NCBI GenBank assembly: GCA_016648135.1
Contig: JADDOH010010253.1
Span: 51,281-115,280 of the forward strand
DNA: 64,000 nt
DNA from: Agrypnia vestita
Taxonomy: Eukaryota; Arthropoda; Insecta; Trichoptera; Phryganeidae
Reading direction: 5' to 3'
Below are positions 24,501-33,483 of the stretch, piece after piece (the stretch's first letter is position 1; each line of letters opens with the position of its first letter). The notes under the pieces are model-generated. The model was not told the origin of the DNA. It saw only the letters and a program-made list of their open reading frames with translations, and made no database searches. The translations under genes were made by a program, and so were the position numbers.

Positions 24501-26131
24501 ATGACGATCATAAACCCAGTCTTCCAAAAATTCTTTCCACCAGGCATTTATTGGGATCATATTGCTGGTAATATGATTAATAAACTCTTTATTCATTCTC
24601 CCCTTATATAAATTTTATACTAGAGTAATTTCAGATAATATATGATGAAAAAAGAACTAAACAAAATGTCGCATATTACTCTGGTGACTACATTTCTCAT
24701 TGTCCCGTTAAATACACCCATTAATGTCCTTTCATTCTTTTTTGTGAACTGTATGTATAGCGCATAGCTCACTGAACTACACACGCAGTGCGATATTTAC
24801 ACATGACCTTGCATGAACTTATTAGTGATAATCATAGTACATATCACATTACCCACCATGAGAGTTACATATTAATAACTCTTGCTGTGGCTAATATATT
24901 TTTGGGTAATCTACTGAACAAAAAATCATGGTTAAAAACACATTTGTATTACCTTATCAATGTTTGCTGAAAAGCAAATGCAGTTGATAGCATGAGGGTG
25001 CTGGGAGCGCAGAATAATGAGTTTATTGCTGATGGGCGGCACCAGTCCACCCGCCTCATATTTCAATTCCAAACTTTCTTTGGAGGCGTAACACAGTAAA
25101 AGATACGACACAAACTCATCCCAATTTACAACACCATTTCTGTTGGAATTTATCTGAAAAACATAATACAAGTACAGTACATGATTATCCAGGGTCGCAT
25201 TAACCTGGTTGTGAATTGACTGGAGCAGTAAAAGATTTTTTTGAAAATATTTTGAATTTTTTACATAAAATGTTAAAATATTTTTTCTGTCAAAAAATTG
25301 TGAACATTCCAAATCATGACATTTAAGGAATCTCTGTCAAATTTATTTTTGTTTGTGTTTTCTGAGTTTTTTAGCGGAGATTATCCGGGTCAATTTTTTC
25401 CTTTACCGCCCTTATATTTGAGAGCCTACTGTACATTACATTATTCATTTCAATAAGGCATAATTTTTTTGGTATTTCTTTTATTAACTATCTAATTGTT
25501 TATTAATTTCTAAAGTCATTCTTGTCTTTTTCAGTATCTTTTTTCCAGGAAAAGTGACTGAAATGTATTGTATTACAAACGTTTATCATTCAGGCTAAAA
25601 TTGCCGCTGTTAATTTTTCATAATTCATTTTCTGACTTTCGACTTTTGTTCCAGCAATTGTTGCTTTACATTTCATTTGAAATTCTTAAAGAATCTAATA
25701 ATGAATATGCTCTCCAATTTTTTACATTTTCCACTATTTAAAAAAATATTAAATACAATATTTATATTCTATAAATTCATAATTTTGAAGGCCACCACAT
25801 ATCAAACAGAACAATTAATCTTGCTTCGCTAATATTAACAATTTACCTTTAAAAATATGATGTTAAATTCGTCATCATCAAACTCAATGCCCATTACATC
25901 CCGGAGATTCTCCCTCAAGGCCGTTCGCCCCATCTGATTATAAAGTGCCTGGTCAAATTTTATTTTGAGTTCCACCAAATTTTCCATGTCACAAATTTCA
26001 TGCAACTCAATCTTTTTTTTTGTTTCTTCTACAACAATTGGAGCTTCTTCTGATTTTTCGGTCTCTATAGACTCTTTGGTCTTGACTGATAGTGACTTTT
26101 CCGATTTTTCATCCCCCTCTATTTCTTCCAT
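6503..26131 (-). CDS. WDY: EF-hand/WD40 protein of the WDY / WDR49 / WDR64 family, complete 17-exon model
   Basis: Exons in transcript order: 26131-25847, 25153-24953, 24384-24273, 21957-21569, 20417-20241, 19196-18942, 18029-17777, 15236-15100, 14300-14212, 13255-13055, 12025-11927, 11835-11729, 10723-10512, 9969-9788, 8508-8370, 8089-7892, 6697-6503 (TGA). Every junction is GT-AG and the phase is continuous over 3231 nt (1076 aa). The acidic N-terminus leads to an EF-hand loop at residues 97-108 ([12 protein letters not shown]) whose first three ligands are Asn instead of Asp. WD40 blades follow, marked by [40 protein letters not shown] and DSSVRIW. The tail IPIYTHL followed by PPRPKSP agrees with the family C-terminus as I remember it. 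Drosophila WDY is Y-linked and testis-expressed; a flagellar role is inferred. A poly(A) signal (TTTATT on +) lies at 6371-6376. Exons 11 and 12 are short and were placed by phase and family similarity. The junction least certain is exon 12's donor (GTTGGT). Confidence 0.88.
7169..7312. mobile_element. 143-bp MITE, GCCGGCAAAC family, copy 1
   Basis: The left end CAGTAGCCGGCAAACATC pairs with the right end GATGTTTGCCGGCTA, and the two arms also share GGCGTAGTG-like text. The same family occurs at 48656-48798, where the TA duplication is clean. It lies in the last WDY intron. Confidence 0.7.
7572..7718. mobile_element. Diverged copy of the GGGCCGGTTGTTTCA palindromic MITE
   Basis: The region starts GCGCCGGCTGTATCAAC and ends AAGCAACTGGCCCT, with an internal pair around TCGTAAAAATCTAC. 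This is the same layout as the better preserved copy at 19976-20121. It lies in the last WDY intron. Confidence 0.5.
8605..8721 (+). repeat. tRNA-derived SINE copy
   Basis: It contains a pol III A-box-like stretch (GTGGTGTAATGGTCACG, 8615-8631) and a B box GGTTCGAGCCC (8660-8670). It is followed by a non-tRNA tail (AGTTAGTCCTATTTTCATA) shared with the copy at 27117-27238. The tRNA-like head does not close into a full cloverleaf, so it is a SINE rather than a tRNA gene. Confidence 0.75.
10023..10483. mobile_element. Two LINE 3'-end fragments joined head to head (foldback)
   Basis: The left half starts with an ACTTACTTACTTACTTACC tail and CCGTTTCC, and the right half ends with the reverse complement (AACGGCGTGATGG). 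The + strand of the right half reads [25 protein letters not shown] and [10 protein letters not shown], the same tail as in the LINE copies at 52589-53043 and 55228-55680. The left half carries this tail on the - strand. At the junction GTCAACACTTGTGAATG pairs with CATTCACAAGTGTTGAC. It lies in a WDY intron. Confidence 0.7.
10981..11599. mobile_element. hAT element remnant (internal deletion derivative)
   Basis: The terminal inverted repeats are CAGGTGTGGCGAACC and GGTTCGCCACACCTG. The flanks are TCTTGTAC (10973-10980) and TCTTATAC (11600-11607), an 8-bp target duplication with one mismatch. Inside, near 11280-11400, the + strand reads [17 protein letters not shown] and EPDIKNLSS, which resembles part of a hAT transposase. 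It is too short and broken to be active. Confidence 0.82.
12372..12546. repeat. Near-perfect palindrome with arms of about 80 bp
   Basis: The left arm (starting AATTTACAGCGGGTCAAG) and the right arm (ending GACCTGTTGTAAATT) are reverse complements with only a few mismatches, around a spacer of about 12 bases near 12459. The arms include CTTTCTAGAAAAACTAACAG. A single palindromic MITE or a recent inverted duplication would look the same. It lies in a WDY intron. Confidence 0.8.
14500..14855. mobile_element. pogo-like MITE, TTAATTCGAA family
   Basis: It starts at GTAGAACCTCGTTAATTCG, has a second copy of the same end at about 14565, and ends GAATTAATGGGGTTTTACT. It is a shortened relative of the copies at 34311-34816 and 42572-43080. 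It lies in a WDY intron. Confidence 0.65.
15800..16308 (+). mobile_element. Probable non-LTR retrotransposon 3' tail
   Basis: A non-coding, pyrimidine-rich stretch ends in GTTAGAATTCTAAATAAAATAAAATAAAAT, that is, a poly(A)-like AAATAAAAT tail. This is the usual appearance of a 5'-truncated LINE copy in insects. No reverse transcriptase frame is seen, so this is suggestive only. It lies in a WDY intron. Confidence 0.35.
16318..16430. repeat. Central fragment related to the GGGCCGGTTGTTTCA MITE
   Basis: It carries GCATAAATTTTTACGAAAA and GCAAAAATCTAGGCTTTAAAC, as in the centre of 19976-20121, but without the clear outer ends. Confidence 0.35.
16685..17670. mobile_element. Foldback element with 85-bp inverted ends and a nested repeat
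   Basis: The left arm begins TGTAGGGAAGTTCGTGGTCG and runs to TAGGCTCCGGGAGCAA. The right arm (to 17670) is its diverged reverse complement, ending GACTTACGAACCTTCCCTACA. Between them sits a complete copy of repeat family A (16855-17360), followed by about 200 bp of unique sequence. Frames of 174 and 64 codons inside are repeat products. It lies in a WDY intron. Confidence 0.7.
16855..17360 (+). repeat. Repeat family A copy 1 (ACTAGCTGTGCCCGCG ... TATATA tail)
   Basis: It starts ACTAGCTGTGCCCGCGCGGC, contains repeated TTCTAGAA/CCTTCTAGA phrases and an HHHNHR-coding patch, and ends in CTTTTTATA followed by a TA microsatellite. Related copies lie at 23700-24180 (inverted) and 45110-45516. The AGCTGTGCCCGCG start and simple-repeat end suggest a retroposed, non-autonomous element of RTE type, but the class is not proven. 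Confidence 0.7.
18180..18225 (-). ncRNA. Hammerhead-ribozyme-like motif, arm 1 of the Penelope-like element
   Basis: Read on the - strand: CTGATGA, then the hairpin GGAAACGGACGTTTCC, then GAAAC and ATG. CTGATGA and GAAA are the conserved hammerhead core halves, and the hairpin is a stem II. Penelope-like elements are known to carry minimal hammerheads in their terminal repeats. Cleavage ability is not shown: the base context after GAAAC differs from the usual GTC. Confidence 0.55.
18645..18690 (+). ncRNA. Hammerhead-ribozyme-like motif, arm 2 of the Penelope-like element
   Basis: Read on the + strand: CTGACGA, then AGGAAACAGATCTTTCC (stem II), then GAAACGTG. The core halves are conserved, and the stem is slightly weaker than in arm 1. 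It lies in the opposite orientation to arm 1, as expected for inverted terminal arms. Confidence 0.5.
19527..19622 (+). repeat. tRNA-derived SINE copy
   Basis: It shares GAGTAGCTTG, the A-box text GGTGTAATGGTCATGACGCT and the diverged B box GTAGTTCGAGTC with the copy at 8605-8721, and is followed by CATAGCACAAGCG. The B box is degraded. It lies in a WDY intron. Confidence 0.7.
19976..20121. mobile_element. Short palindromic MITE (GGGCCGGTTGTTTCA family)
   Basis: The left arm starts AGGGCCGGTTGTTTCAAG and continues through TAAAGTAAGCGTTCGTTTG. The right arm is its near-perfect reverse complement, ending CTTGAAACAACCGGCCCT, so the arms are about 55 bp in a 146-bp element. Diverged relatives occur at 7572-7718 and 16318-16430, and a half-copy occurs at 55733-55793. 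Confidence 0.8.
21017..21329. mobile_element. Tigger/pogo-like MITE (CAGGTA..TTAACGACC ends)
   Basis: The left end is CAGGTAATTTTCATTTAACGACC, and the right end is its imperfect reverse complement GGTCGTTAAGTGAGGAGTACCTG. The left flank is TA and the right flank TG, fitting a mutated TA duplication. It lies in a WDY intron. Confidence 0.65.
22251..22792. mobile_element. hAT-type MITE with AGATAC-rich interior
   Basis: The left end CAGAGATGTGACATATC and the right end AAGGGTATCTTGTACATCACTG are inverted relatives (CAGTGATGTACAAGATAC type). The flanks are AATATAAG (22243-22250) and GATATAAG (22793-22800), an 8-bp target duplication with one mismatch. The interior repeats GTATCT/AGATAC many times on both strands and folds on itself. 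It lies in a WDY intron. Confidence 0.75.
23700..24180 (-). repeat. Repeat family A copy 2 (inverted)
   Basis: It ends, on the + strand, with GCGCGGGCACAGCTAGTA, the reverse complement of the family start, and begins with a TATATAAAAAGAAACCC tail. Internal TTCTAGAA phrases match 16855-17360. It lies between WDY exons 4 and 3. Confidence 0.7.
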
Positions 26132-26615
26132 GTCAAAAAATTATAATATAAACATAAAAGATAAATACAGTGCGAAAATTTAGTATTTGACAATTAAAAA
26201 CATGCAAAAATGCGATATAACTAAAACAGTATAAATTATCATTTTCGATTTTGGAACAAAATGGATCAAACATACATTTTTTTGCATACTCAATTTCATA
26301 ATTAAATTAGTTGAAACAGTATTATATAATTAAATAAAAAAGAAAGTATAATATGTTTTAATAAATATACATGTATATTATTTCTCCTTTTTTCTGATTC
26401 AAATCAACACGCAGCACAGTTGTACGTAAAATAATAAGATAAGTCAGTAATAACTTCTACAAAGAAAATTAAACACTTCAACAATGCAAATACATACCAA
26501 AAAGGGAATTTAAAAAGTGATAAACAATTTTCAATTCAAGTATGAGAAATTAGCGCAAACTAAAATCATCTGCACATATAGGTATACACATTTTTTAGCA
26601 CATCTGCACATATAT

Positions 26616-27055
26616 ACAGGGTGTCCTGTATCTTGACGTCAAGCCGAAATCGGGTGATAGGCCAAGTCATAATAGTTATCAGAAAAATATTTAAATAAAT
26701 AAAAAAAACAGTCAGTTAAAACTGGGCAAAGTATTGATTTTGAAAACTTGGTTTGGTCAAAAAGTGACATTTTCTCATTTTATTCCAAGCTAGGGCAGTT
26801 AGCTTTGAATATTGGACAAAAGTTTACAGAAGCATTATTCAGGATTACATAATAATAAAAAAAATGAAGAAAAATAAAGATTTGTAGCAGGAGTGAAAAG
26901 ACCATCACAGGGTGTAGATTTTAATTTTTTTTTTTAAATGCTTATAATTTTTAAAACACATGACTTAGATTTTTTTTAAATATTTTGTTGATAACTATTC
27001 TAACATGGCCTATCACCCGATTTCGGCTTGACATCGAGATACGGGACACCCTGTA
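26616..27055. mobile_element. 440-bp MITE with 54-bp inverted ends (ACAGGGTGTCC family)
   Basis: The ends are ACAGGGTGTCCTGTATCTTG and the reverse complement of ACAGGGTGTCCCGTATCTCG. The pairing continues through AAGCCGAAATCGGGTGATAG for about 54 bp. The flanks are T/TA-rich, fitting a Tc1-mariner-type TA duplication. No coding capacity remains. Confidence 0.8.
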
Positions 27056-27116
27056 TACAATAGAGATGCGAACACGAATACATGTCCATCAATATTCTTA
27101 CTATTTTCAAACTAAG

Positions 27117-27238
27117 CTTAACGCTTGTGCTATGAAAATAGGACTAACTTTCTTGTATCCTGGAATGGGGCTCGAACCACTGACCACCAGATCAAAAGCC
27201 GAGCGACATAACCATTACACCAACAAGCTACTCATTAA
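27117..27238 (-). repeat. tRNA-derived SINE copy (minus)
   Basis: On the - strand it reads GAGTAGCTTGTTGGTGTAATG, then the B box GGTTCGAGCCCC, then AAGTTAGTCCTATTTTCATA, which is the same head and tail as 8605-8721. Confidence 0.75.
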
Positions 27239-27435
27239 GGCAACCAACTGATGAAAGCATGCATAGGATTCTCCAATTTTAGGGATCGAAACATAATGTG
27301 GACATTAAGGATACCCCATACAAAAACCAACTGAAGAACGCACGCATAGGATTCCTCAATTTTAGGGATCGCAACATAATATGGACATGAAGTTCACCCC
27401 ATCCAAAAAGGGGCGCGCATTATTTTTTTTTATAA

Positions 27436-27580
27436 TTTGTTAAAAAATATCGAATTATTTTGAAGTACGAATTACCAAGGTTTTCGAATTAGCGGTGTTA
27501 ACTAATTATGAAATTAACATTTTGGGATATGTATTTAAAAAATTTAGAATTATGGCAAATTTTAAATTAACGGAGTTTTG
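27436..27580. repeat. Fragment of the pogo-like TTAATTCGAA family
   Basis: GAATTATTTTGAAGTACGAA, ACCAAGGTTTTCGAATTAG and a closing AATTAACGGAGTTTTGCTG match the right part of the larger copies. Confidence 0.45.
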
Positions 27581-28306
27581 CTGCACATATTATTATTTCA
27601 TTTGAATTTGTTACAGGATAACCAGACAACAGCAAACTGGACAACTGCACATAATTATTTGCACGATAGCCTACATTATGTTATGATATAATACCTTAGT
27701 TAGGTTGAGTTAGGTTAGACTAGGTCATATTTTAAATCAGGTTAGAAAATTTATTAAAAAGTTACAGAATCACGCTAATACACGGAAATGATTGTATTCA
27801 CTTGCCTTGTGTGCAGTTGTCATGGAACATTTCCTATACAATTATTAAGCATTGCATTGTTCAAATGATTACTTAACTCAATACTTACTATTAGAAATAC
27901 GTTTACTATAACTAGACCGCATTCAAAAGAATGTGCGCAAAAAATATGTGTGTTGTTACGATGCAAAAAATGAACACAAAATATGTTTTTCCAGTAGGAC
28001 AAAGCTAGGGAATGGTCTTTTTATTGTGGTCGATCTATAAATGGTGAACTGCATCAGGGTAATACAGTATCCAGGGTGATACTGAATTCAGCGAGACAAC
28101 GTAGTAGTGGTGGATAAAGTTAATAGTCATTCATATATGTATGTAGGTATATACTCTGGACGTATGCTAACAAATCAAACCATCATCTTTAATTTATCTG
28201 AGGAAAATAAATATGTAATAATATAATAATTTTAAACTTATTCAAATACTTTTTACATAATTTGATAATTTATGGCGGGAGCACAAAGAAATAGTTGTTA
28301 GGGATG

Positions 28307-28320
28307 GTTGCTAGGCTAAC
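28307..28320 (+). promoter_or_regulatory. Candidate RFX X-box upstream of TTC8
   Basis: GTTGCTAGGCTAAC fits the X-box pattern RYYNYY-N(1-3)-RRNRAC at all but one position. It lies 149 to 136 bases before the TTC8 ATG. BBS genes are classic RFX targets in animals, and their X-boxes sit close to the start. It is enclosed in a wider imperfect palindrome (GATGGTT ... AACCATC). One mismatch and no expression evidence keep this a candidate. Confidence 0.5.
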
Positions 28321-28455
28321 AAACCATCAAAACAAACCAAATGTCATTCATAATGTGGCATATTTTTAACTGAAAACCTGATACACATCGATATTAACAA
28401 TATACAGTTATAAATGTTATGAAAAAGTGAAGAGTTATTGATTCTTAAAAGAAAA

Positions 28456-31400
28456 ATGGAACCATTATATGAAGCTCTTATGCTTTATCGAAATCGTAAA
28501 TTTGAAAAGTGTGCCGATAAATGTGCAACCATATTATCAAACAGTCCGTCAGAACAGGCCGCATGGACGCTGCAGCTACAGGCGGTGACAGCTCGCGTGA
28601 AAATGGATGAATTGGATGCTGAAGGGGCAGAGGGATCGGTAGGTTGGCTTGCAGAAGGGGAAGGGGTGTGGAGTGAAGCTGTGGCCACCGCTCCGAGACC
28701 TGGAACTTCCCTTCGGCATCCGCTGCAGACCTCTAACACCGCTCTGGTAATTTGTTTTAATAATTTACATTGAGTATATCTGTGGGTTGGGGGTGGGCAA
28801 AGCATGGGTTAATTTTTTCAGAATTAAAATCAGTATTAAAAAATCTGATCCACACAAATACTAAACTTGTAGAACTTCCAACACACCATATATCTCAGCA
28901 TTATTAAAGTGACACACAGCGAGAAGGCTAAGATGGCAGGACGACTCCAGAGAACTCCTTAAGGTCTAGAGTCTCCATTATACATAATACATATATAGAA
29001 ATTTTAGTATGTAGAGTGCCACCACTATAACTTGGCGTGCGAGGGAGAGCGACCCTGTCGCGAAACAGAAGTTGCCAGGTTGTAAATTTATTTCACAATA
29101 CATAATGTACAGAATGTCCGGTGACCCGTGTCGTAGCCATTAACAGAAATTTGGTCGGGCAGCACTAAAGAAACCAAGCAGTAATGGCAGCCGTTCTATC
29201 GACGTCAAACTGTCAGACGGTAATATCGGTCCATTATTTGCTTTTTCAGCTTCGCAAAACTTTAATACATCATTGGAAATTGTTCTTGCACCACCCCGGA
29301 CTGTTTTGGACATAATAATTCAGTGTATATTGGTAATCAAGATGTCACAGTTCCCGAGCAAATACAAAAATGTACTGAATTACAGGGCGAGGGGTTACAG
29401 CCGGATGCGGGCGGGGCGGGTTTTAATTCCAATCTTGCCGCACGCCAAGTTATGTTGGGCAGGCAATAATTAGATACGTTGTCCAATATTTGTGCTCTAT
29501 TTTTTTACAGCGCCGTCCTGGTACTGGTCTAGCCACGGCTCGGACCCCCGGCACCGCTCGTGTACCTCCTACTAGCCGAACAGGTACCTCGCGTCTATCT
29601 CGTACGGCTCGCACTCCGGCCACGGCCCGTGCAGCCCTGGCCACAGCTCACGCGCGAGCTGTACGGCTCGGAACTGCTTCTGAGGCTGACCGTGGAGGAC
29701 AGCTGGTTGATTTGTCCCGGCTAGAAGTGCCCAAGTATGCTAAGGATCAGAGATTAGCCAAGACTCTCTTTGAATATCTGTTCTTCCATGAGGGGGATTA
29801 TAGAAATGCAAGTATTGAAAATAGACTCATTCTGATTAATAGGTTGGCTTAATTTTAGTTTCTTATTAATTATTAAATGAAATTCAATTCAAATTTAAAA
29901 TAAAGGAACTTTTGTAGAGCAGAGATATTTTTTTAGGGGCATTCTATGATGTCAGAGTATCTGTTCTAAAAACCAGGCATTAAAACAATCAACTCAGTTC
30001 TACACTGTTTACAATTATTTTCTGCGATTTCTAACATATATCAGTCTTTATTAATCCCCCACTTGATTTTAAAATGAAATGATAGGCAATGGAGCTTGCC
30101 GTTCATGCGACACAGGCATGCAGTTTCTCAGACTGGTGGTGGAAAGTAGCTCTAGGCCGCTGCTACCTGACATTGGGACTCGCGAGAGACGCGGAACAGC
30201 AACTGCAAAGTGCCCTGAGGCAGCAGCGACGGTGTGACACTCCTTTGAGGCTGTCTCGAGTGTTGTGCCGACTGGATCAGCCCACGGCTGCGTTACAGGT
30301 GTGTCGGGCTGCAGAAAAATCATTTCCAGGAGATGTAGGATTATTGACTGAACAGGTATCAAGTTATGTCAAAAATTTAATACATTATGTGCATACAATT
30401 GTGATTCTGATCATTTAATATTAATCATAATTACCAGGCACGACTACTGGAAGCGCTCGGTGATCTACCTCAGTCGGTGAAAGTGTACCGCACTGTAGCG
30501 ATACAGGATGCCATGAATACAGAAGCCATTGCCAGCATAGGTGTCTATCACTTTTACAATGACCAACCAGAGTTAGCACTGCGGTACTATAGGTATGTAT
30601 TTATTATGTTTTTGGATAATAGTGAGTTTTCAAGATGTTTTCTTTAAGGATGCATATGAGGCATTTCATGAGTTTTGTAATTTTTCACAAATTTCTAAAA
30701 AAAACATTTTTGATCATTTTATTTCGAATGAAATGGGTTTTACTCTATTGTGTTATCTTTTATGCATTTTTCTTCTTTAACCTGTAAAACTGCATTACAC
30801 AAGCATTGACATTGTGTTGCAAATGTATACAAAATAAATTAATTCACATTTAATTTGCTAAAATGACAATAGAAAAGGACCACACACGAACCGCTGTAGA
30901 ATAACAAATAGTCATTGAATATACATATTCATGGACAAGGCTATAGCAGGATTTTTGTTCTCATATTTGAAAGTTGACAGTTATAGCATCAAGTTAAAAT
31001 GACAGACTCAGTTATCGGGATCAAATCTCTGGCTAGCCAGCACCTCTTCAGACAGTGGGTGTACCACTAGAAAATAAATGACATTATTTAAATTATTTTA
31101 TGAAAATAATTGGGTATTTGTTTGCATTACACAATAGGCATAATGACAGTATTAAAGAATAAGTGATTTTAGAGAAGAAAATATTTTGAAAGGATTCTAA
31201 AAAATGATCCAGTTTTAATATACACATTGAGATTATGCAATGAAATTGTGCAATCCGCCATTTTAACTGAAACACCGGTCAGAGCGAATGACGTCACACC
31301 TCAGTACCCATTACCATGTCTTTGAACCCTGTCATAGACACAATGCAATGTTTACTGAGGCTTGACGTCATGCAGACGAAATGACAGCTGCGGGCGTTAT

Positions 31401-33446
31401 AGCGAGAAATTAAAAATATGTAGATGAAAATGTAATTATTTGCGTAAAAACTTTGTTTATTTCTGAAATAATGTTATTTTCGGTAATAGTAGACGTGTAC
31501 CTACAATATTTTATTTCAATATGTTATTTCAAAATCTGTCATCATGCCTATTGATTGAGTCAAGTTGCATTACAAATATGTACCTAATCTTATTTTTAAG
31601 CAGCAGCCGAGGCCGCCACTACCTAGAGGAGCAATCGGAAAAGAAGATTGCTTTCTGCTAATATATTTATTGTCTAATGAATAAATTTTCTTCTTTTAAA
31701 ATTAACATCCATTTTTTATAAAAGTCAATTAATCATTTTGGCAGTACATATTTATGTAACATACATTGCTCATATGAGTCGGATTACTTAATTTTTCCAA
31801 ATCTGAGACCTTTGAGAAAATTTTGACATGATCCTCGCTTCCCAGAGATAAACATGCACATTCAGAAGACATGAAACCAGGCACGCCCCTCCATGAAACA
31901 ATACAAATATTTTTTTTTGTATTACTTTATTTATATGCCTGAATAGGTTGCAATAATATTTCGAGTTTGTCCAAATTTTTTAGGACACTAATGGATTTTT
32001 GTAACAGGGACATCATTAATCAATATACCTATATTATAGATGTCTCACAGAGACGAAATTATATTTTTTATGTATGGGGAAAGTAGGTATGGAAGTCATT
32101 TCAGGCATATCATAGTGTAATGCTAATAATCGAAAGAATCTCATTACTCATATAAAGGATATTGCTAAAAAAAATTCAAATCATAAAAAATAGATATCAC
32201 ATTAATGACATCTCTGGTAATTTAAGGGGAATGAAAAAGCTTTGGATGCCGGTCACACTAAGGATTATTATAACACATATATGGAACATGTTATAAAATT
32301 TAAATATATACAACTTCCAAAAATTTGATAGACATGGTATTCTATCATGGGTGGAAATGTGAATGTTATACTGTGTAAAGTGATTACTTAAGCCAGCCCT
32401 ACGATAGGTCGTAAGCCCTATGAACAGCATACCTACTTTCTTAGACTTCCATACCTACTTTCCCATAAAAATATAATTTCGTCTCTGTGAGACATCTATA
32501 ATATATATTGATAGTTTGCAATAATATTTTTGGTAGACGTATATTGGCCATGGGAGCATATTCTGCCGAGGTGTTCAGCAACTTGGCACTCTGCTGTCTC
32601 CGAGCCCAGCACTGGGATCTGACACTTGCCTGTTTCCGCAGAGCGCTGCTGCTCGCCACTGAGCCGCAGGTCTGCGCCAGCCTGTGGTATAACCTCTCCC
32701 ACTTGGCGCTGGTTACTATCCTTTATTTTCTAATCATAATATTGAAGCAGTTGCGGATTCACAATTCAATTGCACGCTAGACTGAGAATTATTTGCACTA
32801 AACTTCTTATAAGGTTCTGTTTAAATATTTGTCTGCATTTTAATATCAGCCAAATCAATGTCTACAGAAATTAATATTATACTAACCTGATTTTATTTAG
32901 GTAGTCATTTAAATTATAAATATAGTACATATGTTCAAAAAAATTAATACAAAAAATTTATAAGAAATCATTTTGCCTCGCCTGTTTGGTTGAAGCAAAA
33001 TGATTTCTCAACAACTTAATTTTAATTGAAAAACCAAAGAGCATTATAATAATTATGGATCAGAAATCAAATCAATCAAAGATTGTCTAAATTAATCTTT
33101 GACAGCAAATAATGGAATGGCATTGTTGACAAAATAAACTTTAAAGTTATTCAAACATGTATCCATGTGTTATTGTTACGTGTCGTGGCTCGGTCGAAAT
33201 GAAATGTAAAACGTATTTCGTAATTGATCACTCGTAAAATAAACCTTTATTATTGCTTCAACATTTTATCTAACCTTTTACATTCGCTGGAAACGCAATA
33301 CTCTATTTTAAACTAAAAGAACCGCTTCGCTTTTGTTTCGCAACATTTATTAAATTTTCGCTTTCGAATTATCTGTTACTCGTTTTTTCACGACTGAGCA
33401 CACTGGCCCGCCGTTCTGTCAAATGTTAACCAACAACTCGTTACAT

Positions 33447-33483
<37 letters not shown>

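Larger units (their letters stand above)
26132..28306. other. Intergenic space between the divergent WDY and TTC8 genes
   Basis: The space holds a MITE (26616-27055), a SINE (27117-27238) and a pogo-family fragment (27436-27580); the remainder is AT-rich sequence with no gene I can support. The stretch TAGTTAGGTTGAGTTAGGTT at about 27700 is not a regular telomeric array. A candidate cilia-gene promoter motif lies at the TTC8 end. Confidence 0.5.

Noticed and set aside
27700..27735. Interstitial telomere array (TTAGG)n
   Set aside because: There are only three or four irregular GTTAG units and no regular tandem.
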